Origin: Odiellus spinosus
Taxonomy: Eukaryota; Arthropoda; Arachnida; Opiliones; Phalangiidae
NCBI GenBank assembly: GCA_963920705.1
Contig: OY987227.1
Span: 26,889,935 to 26,953,934 of the forward strand
Reading direction: 5' to 3'
DNA length: 64,000 nt
This document shows, one piece after another, positions 24,901 to 32,620 of the stretch; position 1 is the stretch's first letter, and each line of letters starts with the position of its first letter. The translations under genes were made by a program, and so were the position numbers. The notes below the pieces were generated by a model. It was given only the letters and a program-made list of their open reading frames with translations, was not told where the DNA came from and did no database searches.

Positions 24901-26113
24901 TACGTCTGGAGATCGCAACGCAAGCACAAGCTGCTCCAATTTGAAGAAGAGACCAAATACTTTTACACGAACAAGAGGCCGCCCACATATCCGGTCAAAG
25001 GTATCGAGGAAGAGGACCAACCGAGCTCCCAGTTATTTACCCTCGATAGATCTAACAGTAAAAACCGATCCGTTTCTTCTCCCAGCCGTCAGTTTCAACG
25101 ACACGAAAGCCTTCGAGGAAATCGAATCCCGGCCTTTGCACCAAACACCCGAGCTGGTGGACTTGAGAACCAAATCGTACATCAACAACGCCAAAAACGA
25201 CGCTCAACCGTACAAAGACCCGGAGTATTCTCCCAACTACGTCAGGAGTGACGGCGGTACGTTTAGAGCTACCAGATTCCGATAGCGTCTATCATTTATA
25301 AACTTAAGTTCAAATAGCGCGAAATTTTAAACATTTTTAACAACAATTAATTGAATCTCAAATAACAGCGTTCGCGGTTTTAATCTTCTCATCACCTTTT
25401 TATATACGTATATCCGAAATATATGATAATATCCTAAAATAAATGGGCCTAGGAATGCTAGGCATCTCATTTGGGGTTTGTTCGTATAGATTTTTTGTGG
25501 ATTATTCATTAGGCCGATATTCATTTCAGCTATTTCGGGAGGGTCGGACACGACGGACGCCTTGGAATTTCACCCCATCCGTCCTACTTCGTCCCAAGAA
25601 TTGGAATGGGACCCAGCCGGAGATACCGAAGATCTCATCGCCTCCGTAAGAGATTCTCCAATAGCAAGATCGAATCCTTTAGTTCGTTAGATACCTCCAC
25701 TCCCTTAGAAGGAATGGTAACTCAACCACGAGTTTCCAGTAACTCGTAATTTGTAAGTCTTTGTCGGTTTATCACCAATATTTCACTGGGATCTAATTAT
25801 CGCATTAGCCGACTGTACGAGTCAAATTGGTGGTTTAGTTACCAATTCTGAATTAGTTGAAACGCTACTGTGGAAACTGGAAACATTTCCTCGAAATCAA
25901 ATCAATGTACGTTTGGATCCCTCCAAACCGCAGGCTATGGAAGACGACAACGAAGACGATGAAGATGACGAGGACGAATCGAATCTTTTGAAAGACGACT
26001 CGTCATCCCCCTCGCCGACCATCGTTACTAACGGACCTCGCAAAACCGCTCCTTTAGCGTCAACCAGCGAGGTAACCATCAACCGTTTATCATTGGGCGA
26101 AAGTTACGCCTGA
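12735..26113 (+). CDS. axo: Axotactin-like neurexin-superfamily membrane protein (30-exon gene, whole span)
   Basis: Predicted single-pass cell-surface protein of the neurexin/Caspr superfamily. Thirty exons join in phase to 1,776 codons plus stop TGA at 26,111. Order by residue: signal peptide 1-20, LamG1 ~40-165, EGF1 ~215-251, LamG2 ~256-440, LamG3 ~445-620, EGF2 ~621-656, fibrinogen-like segment ~660-860 ending in the CxCG..TCA..CNCD pattern seen in Caspr/Nrx-IV, LamG4 ~861-1027, EGF3, LamG5 ~1075-1268, EGF4, LamG6 ~1316-1530, membrane span ~1568-1588, tail of ~188 residues. The family organises axon-glia and junctional contacts; Drosophila axotactin is a glial protein affecting axon excitability. 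There is no N-terminal discoidin domain, which argues against Nrx-IV, and the fibrinogen-like segment argues against classical neurexin-1. The symbol rests on architecture, not on an alignment. The start ATG precedes a hydrophobic signal sequence. Confidence 0.85.
13040..13620 (+). repeat. Decayed tandem repeat in axo intron 1
   Basis: Loose repeats of about 22-26 bp built on CCCATTATGA-GATCACC / CCTATTATGAAGAT, heavily mutated. The frames within it are not gene-like. Confidence 0.5.
13637..13974 (+). mobile_element. Family A element, copy 5 (axo intron 1)
   Basis: Full length, 338 bp. Target duplication ATAATGT. It sits in the intron between axo exons 1 and 2, inside or beside a decayed tandem repeat. 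Confidence 0.9.
14248..14408 (+). CDS. axo: axo exon 2: LamG1
   Basis: Acceptor tttcag. The junction completes FRTEHPQGLLLYHG, the classical LamG start, followed by YELYLMLDNGQIKI. Donor G|gtaaaa. The intron before it holds a family A element and a decayed tandem repeat. Confidence 0.85.
14467..14637 (+). CDS. axo: axo exon 3: LamG1 core
   Basis: Reads LNTDKWHHVHIFINPEIGEL, the WHHV strand typical of LamG. The exon ends in FLYFGG. The flanking introns are only 58 and 65 bp, which is typical of insect genes. Confidence 0.88.
14703..14969 (+). CDS. axo: axo exon 4: end of LamG1 and EGF1
   Basis: Contains FVGCMRDVRF, the LamG C-terminal cysteine motif, then a six-cysteine EGF repeat (C at QGC, DQC, MC, RC, SC, DC, IC). 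The EGF is slightly unusual, with GTQHENEIC in place of the usual GY.G..C end. Donor A|gtaagt. Confidence 0.88.
15872..15901 (+). promoter_or_regulatory. Six-box heat shock element (axo intron 4)
   Basis: TTCTAGAATGTTCTAGAAGG followed by TTCCAGAA gives six alternating TTC/GAA boxes at exact 5-bp spacing (nTTCnnGAAn x3), a perfect match to the HSF-binding consensus. Function is inferred from sequence only. Confidence 0.65.
16010..16525 (+). repeat. 24-bp satellite of heat-shock-element units, ~20 copies (axo intron 4)
   Basis: Unit AATTCTGGAAAGTTCTGGAA plus AATT. Each unit contains TTC-tg-GAA-ag-TTC-tg-GAA, four contiguous pentamers of the heat shock element. Two units near 16,130-16,160 lose one box (GAA to AAA), one near 16,330 gains an extra GTTCTGGAAA, and one near 16,440 has GCTCT. 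A degenerate region of TCTAGAA motifs precedes it (15,900-16,010). Confidence 0.93.
16801..16821 (+). repeat. Poly-G run of 21
   Basis: Twenty-one uninterrupted G in axo intron 4, just downstream of the HSE satellite. A similar run of 17 G lies at 629-645. Length in assemblies is often unreliable. Confidence 0.9.
16999..17105 (+). CDS. axo: axo exon 5: LamG2 start
   Basis: Acceptor aaatag, phase 1. Reads NLTMITLRGNSFLTYHVF and ends TRISMTFK, the first LamG strands. It follows the 2-kb intron 4, which carries the heat-shock-element array. Confidence 0.8.
17198..17355 (+). CDS. axo: axo exon 6: LamG2
   Basis: Reads TVIPESVLFYGAGRHPVNNY, matching the TxxxxxVLFY step of LamG, and ends GRRLNDER. 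Donor CG|gtaatt. Confidence 0.85.
17428..17576 (+). CDS. axo: axo exon 7: LamG2 core
   Basis: Completes LNDERWHNVTVVRYGRRVVV and ends VYIGGLSPRSHG. The four-histidine run HHHH is a local oddity. Donor G|gtatag is modest. Confidence 0.85.
17640..18093 (+). CDS. axo: axo exon 8: end of LamG2, most of LamG3
   Basis: This is the longest coding exon (454 bp). It contains KMFVGCLRAVYLND, closing LamG2, and VEYGCK. It then has ISLSIEFRTS and LTSGLLRS, opening LamG3, and LIDNLWHQVDFEY. Both of the longer open frames here agree with the spliced frame only on the + strand. Confidence 0.88.
18336..18770. mobile_element. Palindromic TTAA-flanked element D, copy 1 (axo intron 8)
   Basis: TTAA|AGGGAGGATGCAACC to GGTTGCATTCTCCCT|TTAA, 435 bp. 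Most of the element is one imperfect palindrome: each arm carries AAACTTACCCTGAAAATAGG or its complement, and TGTAAGGTCTAGCGACCAAT likewise. Foldback type, no coding frame. Confidence 0.85.
18930..19042 (+). CDS. axo: axo exon 9: LamG3
   Basis: Acceptor acaacag. Reads SILLTVDFRHTTNSNY and FFGDIVIGS, the G-strand IxIGG-like step of LamG3. It follows an intron containing the palindromic TTAA element at 18,336-18,770. Confidence 0.8.
19103..19333 (+). CDS. axo: axo exon 10: LamG3 end and EGF2
   Basis: Reads EFIGCLRDMHVNGVFLDPRD, then an EGF repeat with CEHGGKCYVEGG and GYTGETCHFG. The six-cysteine spacing is canonical. Confidence 0.9.
19395..19570 (+). CDS. axo: axo exon 11: fibrinogen-like segment start
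   Basis: Reads RTCEELYLLGYRESGVYKID, then PPAHVFCDMDPGDG. This is the C-x-GVYxIDxDGxGP..V.CDM signature shared by fibrinogen C-like segments of Caspr/Nrx-IV and axotactin. Donor ATG|gtaagt. Confidence 0.88.
19960..20102 (+). CDS. axo: axo exon 12: fibrinogen-like segment
   Basis: Phase-0 acceptor at ataaag. Reads GFYMNITYRDFTPEMLQSLI, then HCSQHFKYECH. This matches the SQ-x-CxQxxxYxCxxS/TPL region of Caspr-type proteins. Donor GG|gtaagg. Confidence 0.82.
20164..20447 (+). CDS. axo: axo exon 13: fibrinogen-like segment end
   Basis: Reads YTYTWMVSSFGN, then GHCMCGKNKTCANRYKLCNC, then ITKLFIL. The CxCG..xTC....CNCD cysteine cluster is diagnostic of Caspr/Nrx-IV/axotactin and is absent from classical neurexins. 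Confidence 0.9.
20513..20686 (+). CDS. axo: axo exon 14: LamG4 start
   Basis: Reads SYLEVPGWRNGDMAFSFRTS, then RAVLLYQAS, a LamG opening. Donor G|gtttgt is weak, but the next exon continues the domain in phase. Confidence 0.85.
20862..21081 (+). CDS. axo: axo exon 15: LamG4 core
   Basis: Reads ELSFEFTVNG, then RLNSGEWQQVWVD (the W-x-x-V strand), and ends GPMFIGAVPG. Donor GG|gtaaga. Confidence 0.87.
21152..21256 (+). CDS. axo: axo exon 16: LamG4 end
   Basis: Reads GFIGCFRGLVINNAVVDVYQ, the closing cysteine motif of LamG. Donor AG|gtaatt. Confidence 0.87.
21675..21817 (+). CDS. axo: axo exon 17: EGF3
   Basis: Reads GCRPSCLPNPCQNEAICHEF, then CECINPAAHSGVNCEK. This is an EGF repeat with complete cysteines. 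Confidence 0.87.
21879..22130 (+). CDS. axo: axo exon 18: LamG5 start
   Basis: Phase 1 after ccttag. Contains DFLISFRTNAKEALILYAFD, a LamG opening, then FVQLHVSDNKVYLTYN. Donor G|gtaggc. Confidence 0.86.
22225..22459. mobile_element. TTAA-flanked inverted-repeat element H (axo intron 18)
   Basis: Ends AGGGATAGTAAGCAC and its inverted counterpart GTGATACTATCCCT, flanked by TTAA. About 235 bp, no coding frame. Confidence 0.55.
22507..22647 (+). CDS. axo: axo exon 19: LamG5 middle
   Basis: Reads YPIQVIVERSDNETSLTVDK. The usual W-H-x-V strand is replaced by YPIQVIVER, a divergent LamG core. The preceding intron holds a TTAA-flanked inverted-repeat element. Confidence 0.8.
22724..22912 (+). CDS. 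axo: axo exon 20: LamG5 end
   Basis: Reads IFLGGVSEPKDG, then GFIGSIQGLKIADELFDLKK. The closing cysteine of LamG is replaced by serine (FIGSIQG for FIGCIxG). Donor G|gttcgt is weak, so the exon end is less certain than others. Confidence 0.78.
23011..23165 (+). mobile_element. TTAA-flanked element F, copy 2 (axo intron 20)
   Basis: TTAA|AGGAATTATCTGCG at the left, GCAGATAGGGCCT|TTAA at the right. It sits in the intron between axo exons 20 and 21. Confidence 0.78.
23397..23537 (+). CDS. axo: axo exon 21: EGF4
   Basis: Reads CDAHPCHHGGLCIEGW, then TTCDCFMTSYIGETCDK, a complete EGF repeat. It follows an intron carrying a TTAA-flanked element at 23,011-23,165. Confidence 0.87.
23601..23754 (+). 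CDS. axo: axo exon 22: LamG6 start
   Basis: Reads YGASFDGQTVVQYGFQMNGT, then LTIHAAFSTKDY, a LamG opening. Donor AG|gtacac. Confidence 0.8.
23817..23890 (+). CDS. axo: axo exon 23: LamG6 short exon
   Basis: A 74-bp exon reading TNYILVALNPNGTLILED. Its acceptor is gacttag and donor A|gtaagg. It is too short for ORF calling and is supported by phase and LamG-like alternation. Confidence 0.72.
23985..24076 (+). CDS. axo: axo exon 24: LamG6 core
   Basis: Reads HGTLVDGYRHWFRYTKTEEN. VDGYRHWFRY takes the place of the usual DGxWHxV strand. It keeps phase from a gacgcag acceptor to TTG|gtacaa. Confidence 0.72.
24139..24283 (+). CDS. axo: axo exon 25: LamG6
   Basis: Reads SLDGEMHSAIIKTVESSPSP, then TITLGGQF and FTNFKGCMS, the closing cysteine of LamG6. 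Donor A|gtaaat. Confidence 0.82.
24344..24522 (+). CDS. axo: axo exon 26: LamG6 end
   Basis: Reads VFIMVNGVTMKPFETALGYE, then LSEDKCAAF, completing the domain and the membrane-proximal stalk. Donor GAA|gtaagt is a perfect consensus. Confidence 0.82.
24668..24776 (+). CDS. axo: axo exon 27: juxtamembrane stalk
   Basis: Reads SEQWFREDPVMVPFSHESVH and ends LIAVSVSTG, leading directly into the membrane span. Phase 0 in and phase 1 out. Confidence 0.75.
24845..25000 (+). CDS. axo: axo exon 28: transmembrane segment and start of tail
   Basis: Reads VALVMAVFLVIVLMAIFLYV, a clean 20-residue hydrophobic span, then the basic stop-transfer WRSQRKHK. The tail begins LLQFEEETKYFYTNKRPPTY. The exon ends AAAG|gtatcg. 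Reading through the donor stays open for about 80 codons, but the true frame resumes at 25,086. Confidence 0.85.
25086..25256 (+). CDS. axo: axo exon 29: cytoplasmic tail
   Basis: Acceptor tctcccag ends an 85-bp intron. Reads VSFNDTKAFEEIESRPLHQT and continues to EYSPNYVRSDG. The end is at G|gtacgt, phase 1. If this donor is not used, the frame ends shortly after at TAG 25,283-25,285 (…FRATRFR), which would be a short-tail isoform. Confidence 0.8.
25530..25690 (+). CDS. axo: axo alternative tail exon (uncertain frame)
   Basis: Good acceptor (tcatttcag), phase 1, so exon 29 can join it. The joined frame reads AISGGSDTTDALEFHPIRPT, then QELEWDPAGDTEDLIAS, gene-like in codon use, and stops at TAG 25,688. 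Past LIAS the next frame is also gene-like (RKRFSNSKIESFSSLDTSTP) and reaches a phase-1 donor, A|gtaact at 25,738, which would fit exon 31. So this is either an alternative terminal exon, or an exon with a one-base discrepancy whose real form joins the last exon. Skipping it also keeps the gene in frame. Confidence 0.55.
25809..26113 (+). CDS. axo: axo last coding exon: acidic C-terminal tail
   Basis: Acceptor cgcattag, phase 1. Reads CTSQIGGLVTNSELVETLLW, then a run of about 15 mostly acidic residues beginning EDDNEDDEDDEDE, then a serine/proline stretch. It ends NRLSLGESYA and stop TGA. There is no obvious C-terminal PDZ ligand of the EYYV/EWLI kind found in other neurexins. Codon use matches the upstream exons. 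Confidence 0.75.
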
Positions 26114-26515
26114 AAACATAGCCGTAAAACTGACCCGTAACGTAATGGTTCGAGTAGAGACGTTGAGATCATAAAAAAAACTACCATCCAGTGCGAAGTT
26201 AAATTCTTCGCAAAAATAATTCATAACAAATTAACATACGTATATACATAGTTTTTTTAAAACAACCCCCGAGCTTTTAAGTATTTTTTATACAAAAAAT
26301 ATATACCTAGAATTCGTATTCTAGTCAGGTATTTGATACTTTCCCAAATTTTACCCACCAACGAGAAAATTTCAGTATTTTTAATCGTATTTTAGGGATT
26401 AAGAAGGCTGATTTAATCCATTTACACGTTTTATATAGTGCGCCTTTAGTTTTCCCAAGATCAATTGGCTAACCTTACCCTTAAGTGCGCGAACACTAGG
26501 TAGGTTTAGCAATTG

Positions 26516-26525
26516 AATAAATAAA
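26516..26525 (+). terminator. Candidate axo poly(A) signals
   Basis: Two overlapping AATAAA hexamers lie about 400 bp after the stop codon; more AT-rich sequence follows. This is the nearest good cluster, but the real 3' end is unknown. Confidence 0.4.
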
Positions 26526-27446
26526 AATTTGATTAGACATTTGCTACCATTTAGGGGAGCACAAAATAAAGCCACCAAAAGGATCTAATATCGTTTTTCT
26601 CGCGTGACCTTTTGGCCTACACTACATACATACAAGGAGCATAAATATATGTAGACCGATTTTAAAATTTTCGTAGAGATTTATATTAAGAAACCATTTA
26701 CTTCAGTAATTATTATTCCTCCGTGGGGGTTGCTCCAATATACCTATTTAACAACAGGAGTTCTCAGTTCCTAAGCTGGATATTTTTAATCACAGAGACC
26801 TTAAATATTAATGTTCCATGGAATTGCTCGTTACCGCGGTGAAACACGATATTAGATCATTTTAATTTCACAAATTCACAAAAAATAGATTTTTACATTC
26901 GACCAAATGTTTTGCGCAACATTATATAAACATCGTTTTACGCTAATTAGTGGTGAGGTTAGATAGAAGACTCAGGTAACAACTGGTATTTTATACGTGC
27001 ATGCAATTCTAATACACACTCATCGACCAAGGTTTGAAACTACATTAGGAATGAAGCTAACGTTCTAAATCCCTTCGTATTAATTTTTCATAAGCCTAAA
27101 AATATGTTCCAAATTGCGAGGTAGCTACTATATCGGATAAATAAATTGATCAAGGTCTTCAGATTGGTGTGTAGGATGCGTTCATAATCGCAAATTTAAA
27201 GACTTAGTGTCGTGACAAGTAGAAGTTAGCGTGGTCCAATAAAATAAGACGAATAAATATAACTTTTTTGCAACAAACCTTGGTGGGCAACGCATATCCG
27301 CATTTTGTATATAGAATTATTCAAAACTTTAGCTCGATTTCCCTTTATTTTTAGTTCAATAATTAGCGATTTTGCTAATTATAAAAGGTCACACTTAAGG
27401 GTATCAGTTATGTCAAATTGAAATCAAATTTTCATAAATATTAATA

Positions 27447-27726
27447 GTCCTGGTCGATTTCCAAAACCGGAAGTCTAGAGAACCTCGCGAAAATTTTGGC
27501 GGGGAAAACTTTTTGTCACGTGATCGTCCGCCATCTTTTTGTAGTGTGAAAATAGCTACAGACTAACCAACGCCTCCTATACTTTATCATATAGGAAGCG
27601 TTGGACTAACAACTTGAATTTGGTTTGTGGGAAATAAAATTAGAAATAGTCTGGCAACCTGTTACTACAAAAAGATGGCGGCGCGGCTATGAGACAAGGG
27701 CCCATTTCCGGCAAATCGACCAGGAC
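27447..27726. mobile_element. TA-flanked inverted-repeat element C, copy 1
   Basis: GTCCTGGTCGATTT to AAATCGACCAGGAC, 280 bp, flanked by TA on both sides (TTAA is also possible here). Inner inverted blocks carry GCCATCTTTTTGTAG and its complement. A hairpin lies at 27,567-27,604. Confidence 0.8.
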
Positions 27727-29040
27727 TATTAATCTTAGTTTCTCAATAGTGATACTATTTCCCCACCAATTTTTCGTTTTATTCACTCACGCTTTTCACC
27801 CTTCTAGCAGTGCTCAATTCGCACCCTTACTACACTCGTACTAAAACCTTTCTTGTTCTCCATAATTTTATTTTCAGAAACCCGCTGTAACAGTTGTGTC
27901 CACGTAAAAATAAAACTGTGATCGTTGTATCCTAGAGCCAAATTTAAAAAAAAAGAGCCTCACCCCGCTTAACCCGACCCCCGTACAATCACATACCCTA
28001 ATGCATCACCGACCCCCATTCGTAGATTATTAAACTAAAAACCCTCTCCAACGCTTAAGATCATCGGAATCGAGTAACAAATTAAAAGCAACTTAACACA
28101 ACCCCGTCAAAAAGGCTTCCCAAAGAATATTGTTCCGTCGTTTTTGTGTTTTGTCAAAGATAAACGCTGCTGCCGCCAAAAACCAGTCCAGTGTTGTGCG
28201 CGAAACAATGTATTTTTTAGTATTATTTAGGAAATATTTTTAGAGACGTAAATTCGATTTCTTTATAAGAAAACGTGTAGTTACCGACGAACAGACATTA
28301 CAAAAAAAATATTTAGAGCGTTTTTAGCTATTCATTGAGTCATTATTTTTAAAATCGCTACTAGTCTTAATTATAATTAAGTATTATACTACTTATCCAC
28401 GATTTTATGTTCGTACTAAAAGACCCGATTTATTTAGCAAAATTTATAGAGAAACAAAAACAATTCTTTCTCTTCCGTTGTATAAAGAAAAACATTCCAG
28501 GATATATAATAATTAAAACTAAATAAATTTTCGCTTGTAAAGAAACCAAATTTTATATTTGTATAAAAAATCAACTTGTAAGCAGTTTTTGGACACCGTA
28601 ATTTTTGTTTCGATCTGTTCTACTCTTCTTATGACCGAAAAAACCATCTATTGTTTTTCGCAACAGACATGAAGTGTCCCTATCTACTCCCGATGAGTTA
28701 GAATTAAACATCAATCAATTAGTTATTTAATTTAAATGAAACAAAAAGGAACAGTTTAAAGAAGGTGTTATTAGAAGTAGGAATAACACTTGATCATAGG
28801 AAACGTTTCGTCTTAAATCAAAGTCACTAACATGAAATCTCAGTATTTTTAATTTTAAATTAATTGAATTATACGTCCCTGCGCGATACCTTGCATGTCA
28901 AACACTACATCCAAGGCCAACAGGTTCATTGGCTGATGTTATAAAGGGTGAGAAGCGTGTTACGAAACCATTTTCAAACTTTTTTGAATTTTCAAATCAT
29001 TTTCACAAGCTGAAAAAGAATCTCTGTAATTAAGTCCAGA

Positions 29041-29190
29041 ATGAGGGGTTAACTTTACACTGATTACGCGTTTACGTTACTGACTACAGCCTTTGGTAAT
29101 GCTAAATACGTAATGAGTTACGTAATAACTTTAGTACAGTCAAAGCTACAGGCTTTTACACCGACTACCTAGACTGATCAACCCCTCGCG
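29041..29190. repeat. Dispersed GTAATnnCTTTAGTA repeat family, copy at 29 kb
   Basis: Contains TTACGTAATAACTTTAGTAC then AGTCAAAGCTAC. Related copies lie at 59,270-59,350 (TAGTATAGTCAAAGCTAC) and, in two tandem units, at 8,291-8,366 (CCTTTGACTGTACTAAAACG). Likely a decayed element. Confidence 0.5.
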
Positions 29191-30597
29191 AGACTGTTTA
29201 AAAACTATTTTAAGGTGTCTAGTGTGAACTCGACTTTATATTAGAGCCAATCAGAAATGAGACTTAGTTTAGAGGAGAAATTCTATACAGGGTAAATTAA
29301 TTAAATTATTAATTTAAATTAATCATGATTAAGGCTAAAATTAATTTTAATTCCTAATTTAATATTGAATTTATGTTAGTGCAGTTGACTTAAGAAGAAA
29401 TGTTCCCTTTGATAACTCTAGTGTGTCCCATAAGAACGCTTATTTCCCAACGATTTTAATTAGAAATCTCGGACTTGGAACCAAACCTCTTTTTTAATAA
29501 TTTGCCAATTTGAAAAGCAAAATTTTCGAACCATTATTATGGGGGCCCTTATTTTCAGGTTCCTATCGTTGTTCCCACTAGCGTTCCTACTACTACTACT
29601 ACTACTACTTACAATGATCCCATCAATGTTCCTTCATCCCCAAGAGGCAGAAGAGGCTACAGAGTCGACGGTCGGACGGGAAGCTTGCTTTTTAATTACT
29701 CACCTTACGAATGAAATTAATTTCAACAATATTAGAGGTACTCTCAAAATAAGCGATCAAAGATTTCCCCAATTCAAATCAGTCTGTTCTATTTTTAATA
29801 TATATTTTATAAAAGCCACGATTAATACACGACACGTTGTTTCATTTATGTATTAATATTGTAATTCTTAAAAGCATATTATTATATTTTTAGAATTTTC
29901 ATATACACCTTCAGTAGGCGCGTTTTTAAAACACATTAAAAGTAAGAATAATATTTTAAAAGTTAACTAACGAGACAGCTACTTCATGGCTGTCAAAAAT
30001 CAGTTTACGAGAGCTTTCGGACTTACTAGGCCCTTACAATTTATTTAAAAGTTCAAATAAACCAACCAAAAATCCCCCCGACGGAAGCTCAGGAACATAG
30101 GTATCCTACGATATACCAGCTACAGAGTTATCGAATAACTAGTACGTCCGAAAGCGCTCCTAAAGTATTTATTAATTAAACTGTTTTCTTAACCATGATT
30201 TAGTTATATTCTAAGTTAATCACCATATGGTTAAAAGGTTTTGCGCGAAGGACTTCAAAAGTTAAATACTAAATATGAACCCAATTCAAAGGGGTAGGAA
30301 AATAATTGCATCTTGATATAATACTTGAGGAAACTAGTGACGTTAATTTTGCGTTGAAATAATTCGAGGATATGCGTAGAGACTGAGTTGAATACCCAAT
30401 TACACTCAATCTACGTGCTTTAGAAATCTAGGAAACAGCACCCCTCCTAAGGAGTGCAATGTTTGGATCTTGTCCAAGTATAACGTTTAGTTACTTTTAA
30501 AGAGTAGACCTTTCATAATGATAGAAGAATTACCCAGAGGGTACAAATAAGTTTGTCAAATATGTCAGTATATTTGATTTCAAAATCTAATACGTTT

Positions 30598-31085
30598 TGG
30601 TCTGAATTCTAAATCAAATATTAATTTGTCTGAATTCTAAATCAAATATTAATTTGTCTGAATTCTAAATCAAATATTAATTTGTCTGAATTCTAAATCA
30701 AATATTAATTTGTCTGAATTCTAAATCAAATATTAATTTGTCTGAATTCTAAATCAAATATTAATTTGCCTGAATTCTAAATCAAATATTAATTTGTCTG
30801 AATTCTAAATCAAATATTAATTTGTCTGAATTCTAACTCATATATTAATTTGTCTGAATTCTAAATCAAATCTTAATTTGTCTGAATTCTAAATCAAATC
30901 TTGATTTGTCTGAATTCTAAATCAAATATTAATTTGTCTGAATTCTAAATCAAATCTTGATTTGTCTGAATTCTAAATCAAATATTAATTTGTCAATTCT
31001 AAATCAAATAATAATTTGTCTGAATTCTAAATCAAATAATAATTTGTCTGAATTCTAAATCAAATATTGTGTCTGAATTCAAATC
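30598..31085 (+). repeat. 28-bp satellite, about 17 copies
   Basis: Unit TCTGAATTCTAAATCAAATA then TTAATTTG. Most copies are identical; variants include CTTGATT and AATAATT. The last units are shorter. Flanked by related AATCAAAAATAATTTAA blocks to 31,190. Confidence 0.93.
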
Positions 31086-32361
31086 AAATCGTATTTCTTA
31101 ACCATCAAAAATAATTTAACCTTATTTTTCTGATTTCGTAATCAAAAATAATTTAAATTTTTTGTGACTTAGTAATCAAAAATAATTTAATCGGCTTATT
31201 ATCGACACGATTATCCCGATTCCCCGGATTATTTCTCTTAATCCGTTTTCGTTGTTTAGGATTGGTTCAGGGTATACGATGGTGGTTAGCCCTTCGCATT
31301 GATATTACGTGTATTATTATATTTTGGTGACGAAGTAGAGGTAAAGGAACCTCGAGAAGGGCCACGGGAGGAGAGCGACCACGGTGGGTAATTATGAATG
31401 AATATTTTTCATTCAGATTTCGTGACGATAAACCATTATTTCCCGTCCACCTTCCCCGTCTTCTGAAATAATTCACCCTCCCTATCTGCGGATATATTTT
31501 ATATTTTTTAAAAGCCCGGTTTCTCGATAAGATTTAAGTTAATATTTTCATAATGTAGCGAACGTACGCTCCCTCCAATCTCTTGTTAACCAAAGCAAAG
31601 CGAAACGCGTGAAGCCAACCTTTATACGCGTTGAAATCCTAAACGATTATTACCATAACATAGGTAGCTAATATTTTTTTTATATCGAGGTCTCCATTTT
31701 CGGAATCGTCGGACCGTGTCCGAATGGCGCGGCTCCAAAGAGGTTGCGCGTCGTGTTCCCTAGATCCATTTTCAACCGGATTTTGCGATAGAGCCAAAAC
31801 GTAGACTGGAGTTATTTTCATACTAGTAAAAAGCTGAATTCAAGCGTATAAACCGTGTTAACAATGTGGTCATCTACGAGAGAAGCCGCGACTCAAGATC
31901 CCAGTCAAGATGCCTTTCTCTCGATTAGAAATTACGCGCTAAAGCGCCAAAGGTCATTCCAAAACGACGGAAGGACCACTGTAGGGGTGAAATACTAAGC
32001 CCCCTTGGGCTGTGATTAAAAAGAAATAATATTATACGTATATATACAGCCCAAGGGGTGAATGGGCGGGGGAAAAATCAGTGATAAAGGGGTGCAGACC
32101 CTCTTTCCCAACAGGACAATTGAGTTCAGAAACAGGTAATTACCTCCGAAGGTAAGAAATAAAAAGTTTTCAAAATTTTCCATGAGCTTATTTCTTAAAA
32201 TTTTGAAGTAATGGGTGTTGACTATAATCAGCTTTTTATTTCTACCAAGACAACTGTGTTGTAATATTTGAAGTAGATGGCGACTAAGAGCCATTTCTTT
32301 CAAATTATATTTGTCTTGTCGAAGCCATTGCAGAATATACTGTACAATGATACAGTAGCGA

Positions 32362-32620
32362 TAAACAGCACCCCTCCTTCATAAAAAACGTAATCCAATG
32401 GATTTGTTACAGGTGGTTTCAGATTAATAAGTCAGAAAAACTTACAATAACGCAGTCTCCAGTTATTCTGTAATATTTTTTGAACAGAGCTCTAACGATG
32501 TTGTGCCTGCTTACAGAAAAATCTAACCATTCATAGCGCTTTAGTCCTTGGTCGTCTACTTAAATGTCTGCAGGTCCCGTAGAACCTTGCAATAACTTTG
32601 AGTGGTGCTGTTTATTAATA
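32362..32620. repeat. Possible inverted-repeat element with ATAAACAGCACC ends
   Basis: ATAAACAGCACCCCTCC at the left and GAGTGGTGCTGTTTAT at the right are inverted over ~14 bp. A related AACAGCACCCCTCC occurs at 30,434. Target duplication unclear. Confidence 0.35.

Noticed and set aside
25001..25251. Read-through of the exon 28 donor (…VKGIEEEDQPSSQ…)
   Set aside because: The frame after 25,085 is gene-like only when the 85-bp intron is removed; read-through uses poor codons and ends without purpose. Intron retention remains possible.
12735..26113. Identity as Nrx-IV/Caspr or classical neurexin-1
   Set aside because: No discoidin domain for Nrx-IV; the fibrinogen-like insert and extra EGF do not fit neurexin-1.
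29539..29856. 105-codon frame with a leucine-rich, signal-like start
   Set aside because: The leucines come from a CTA/TAC microsatellite, the rest has AT-rich random codon use, and there is no donor or matching exon.
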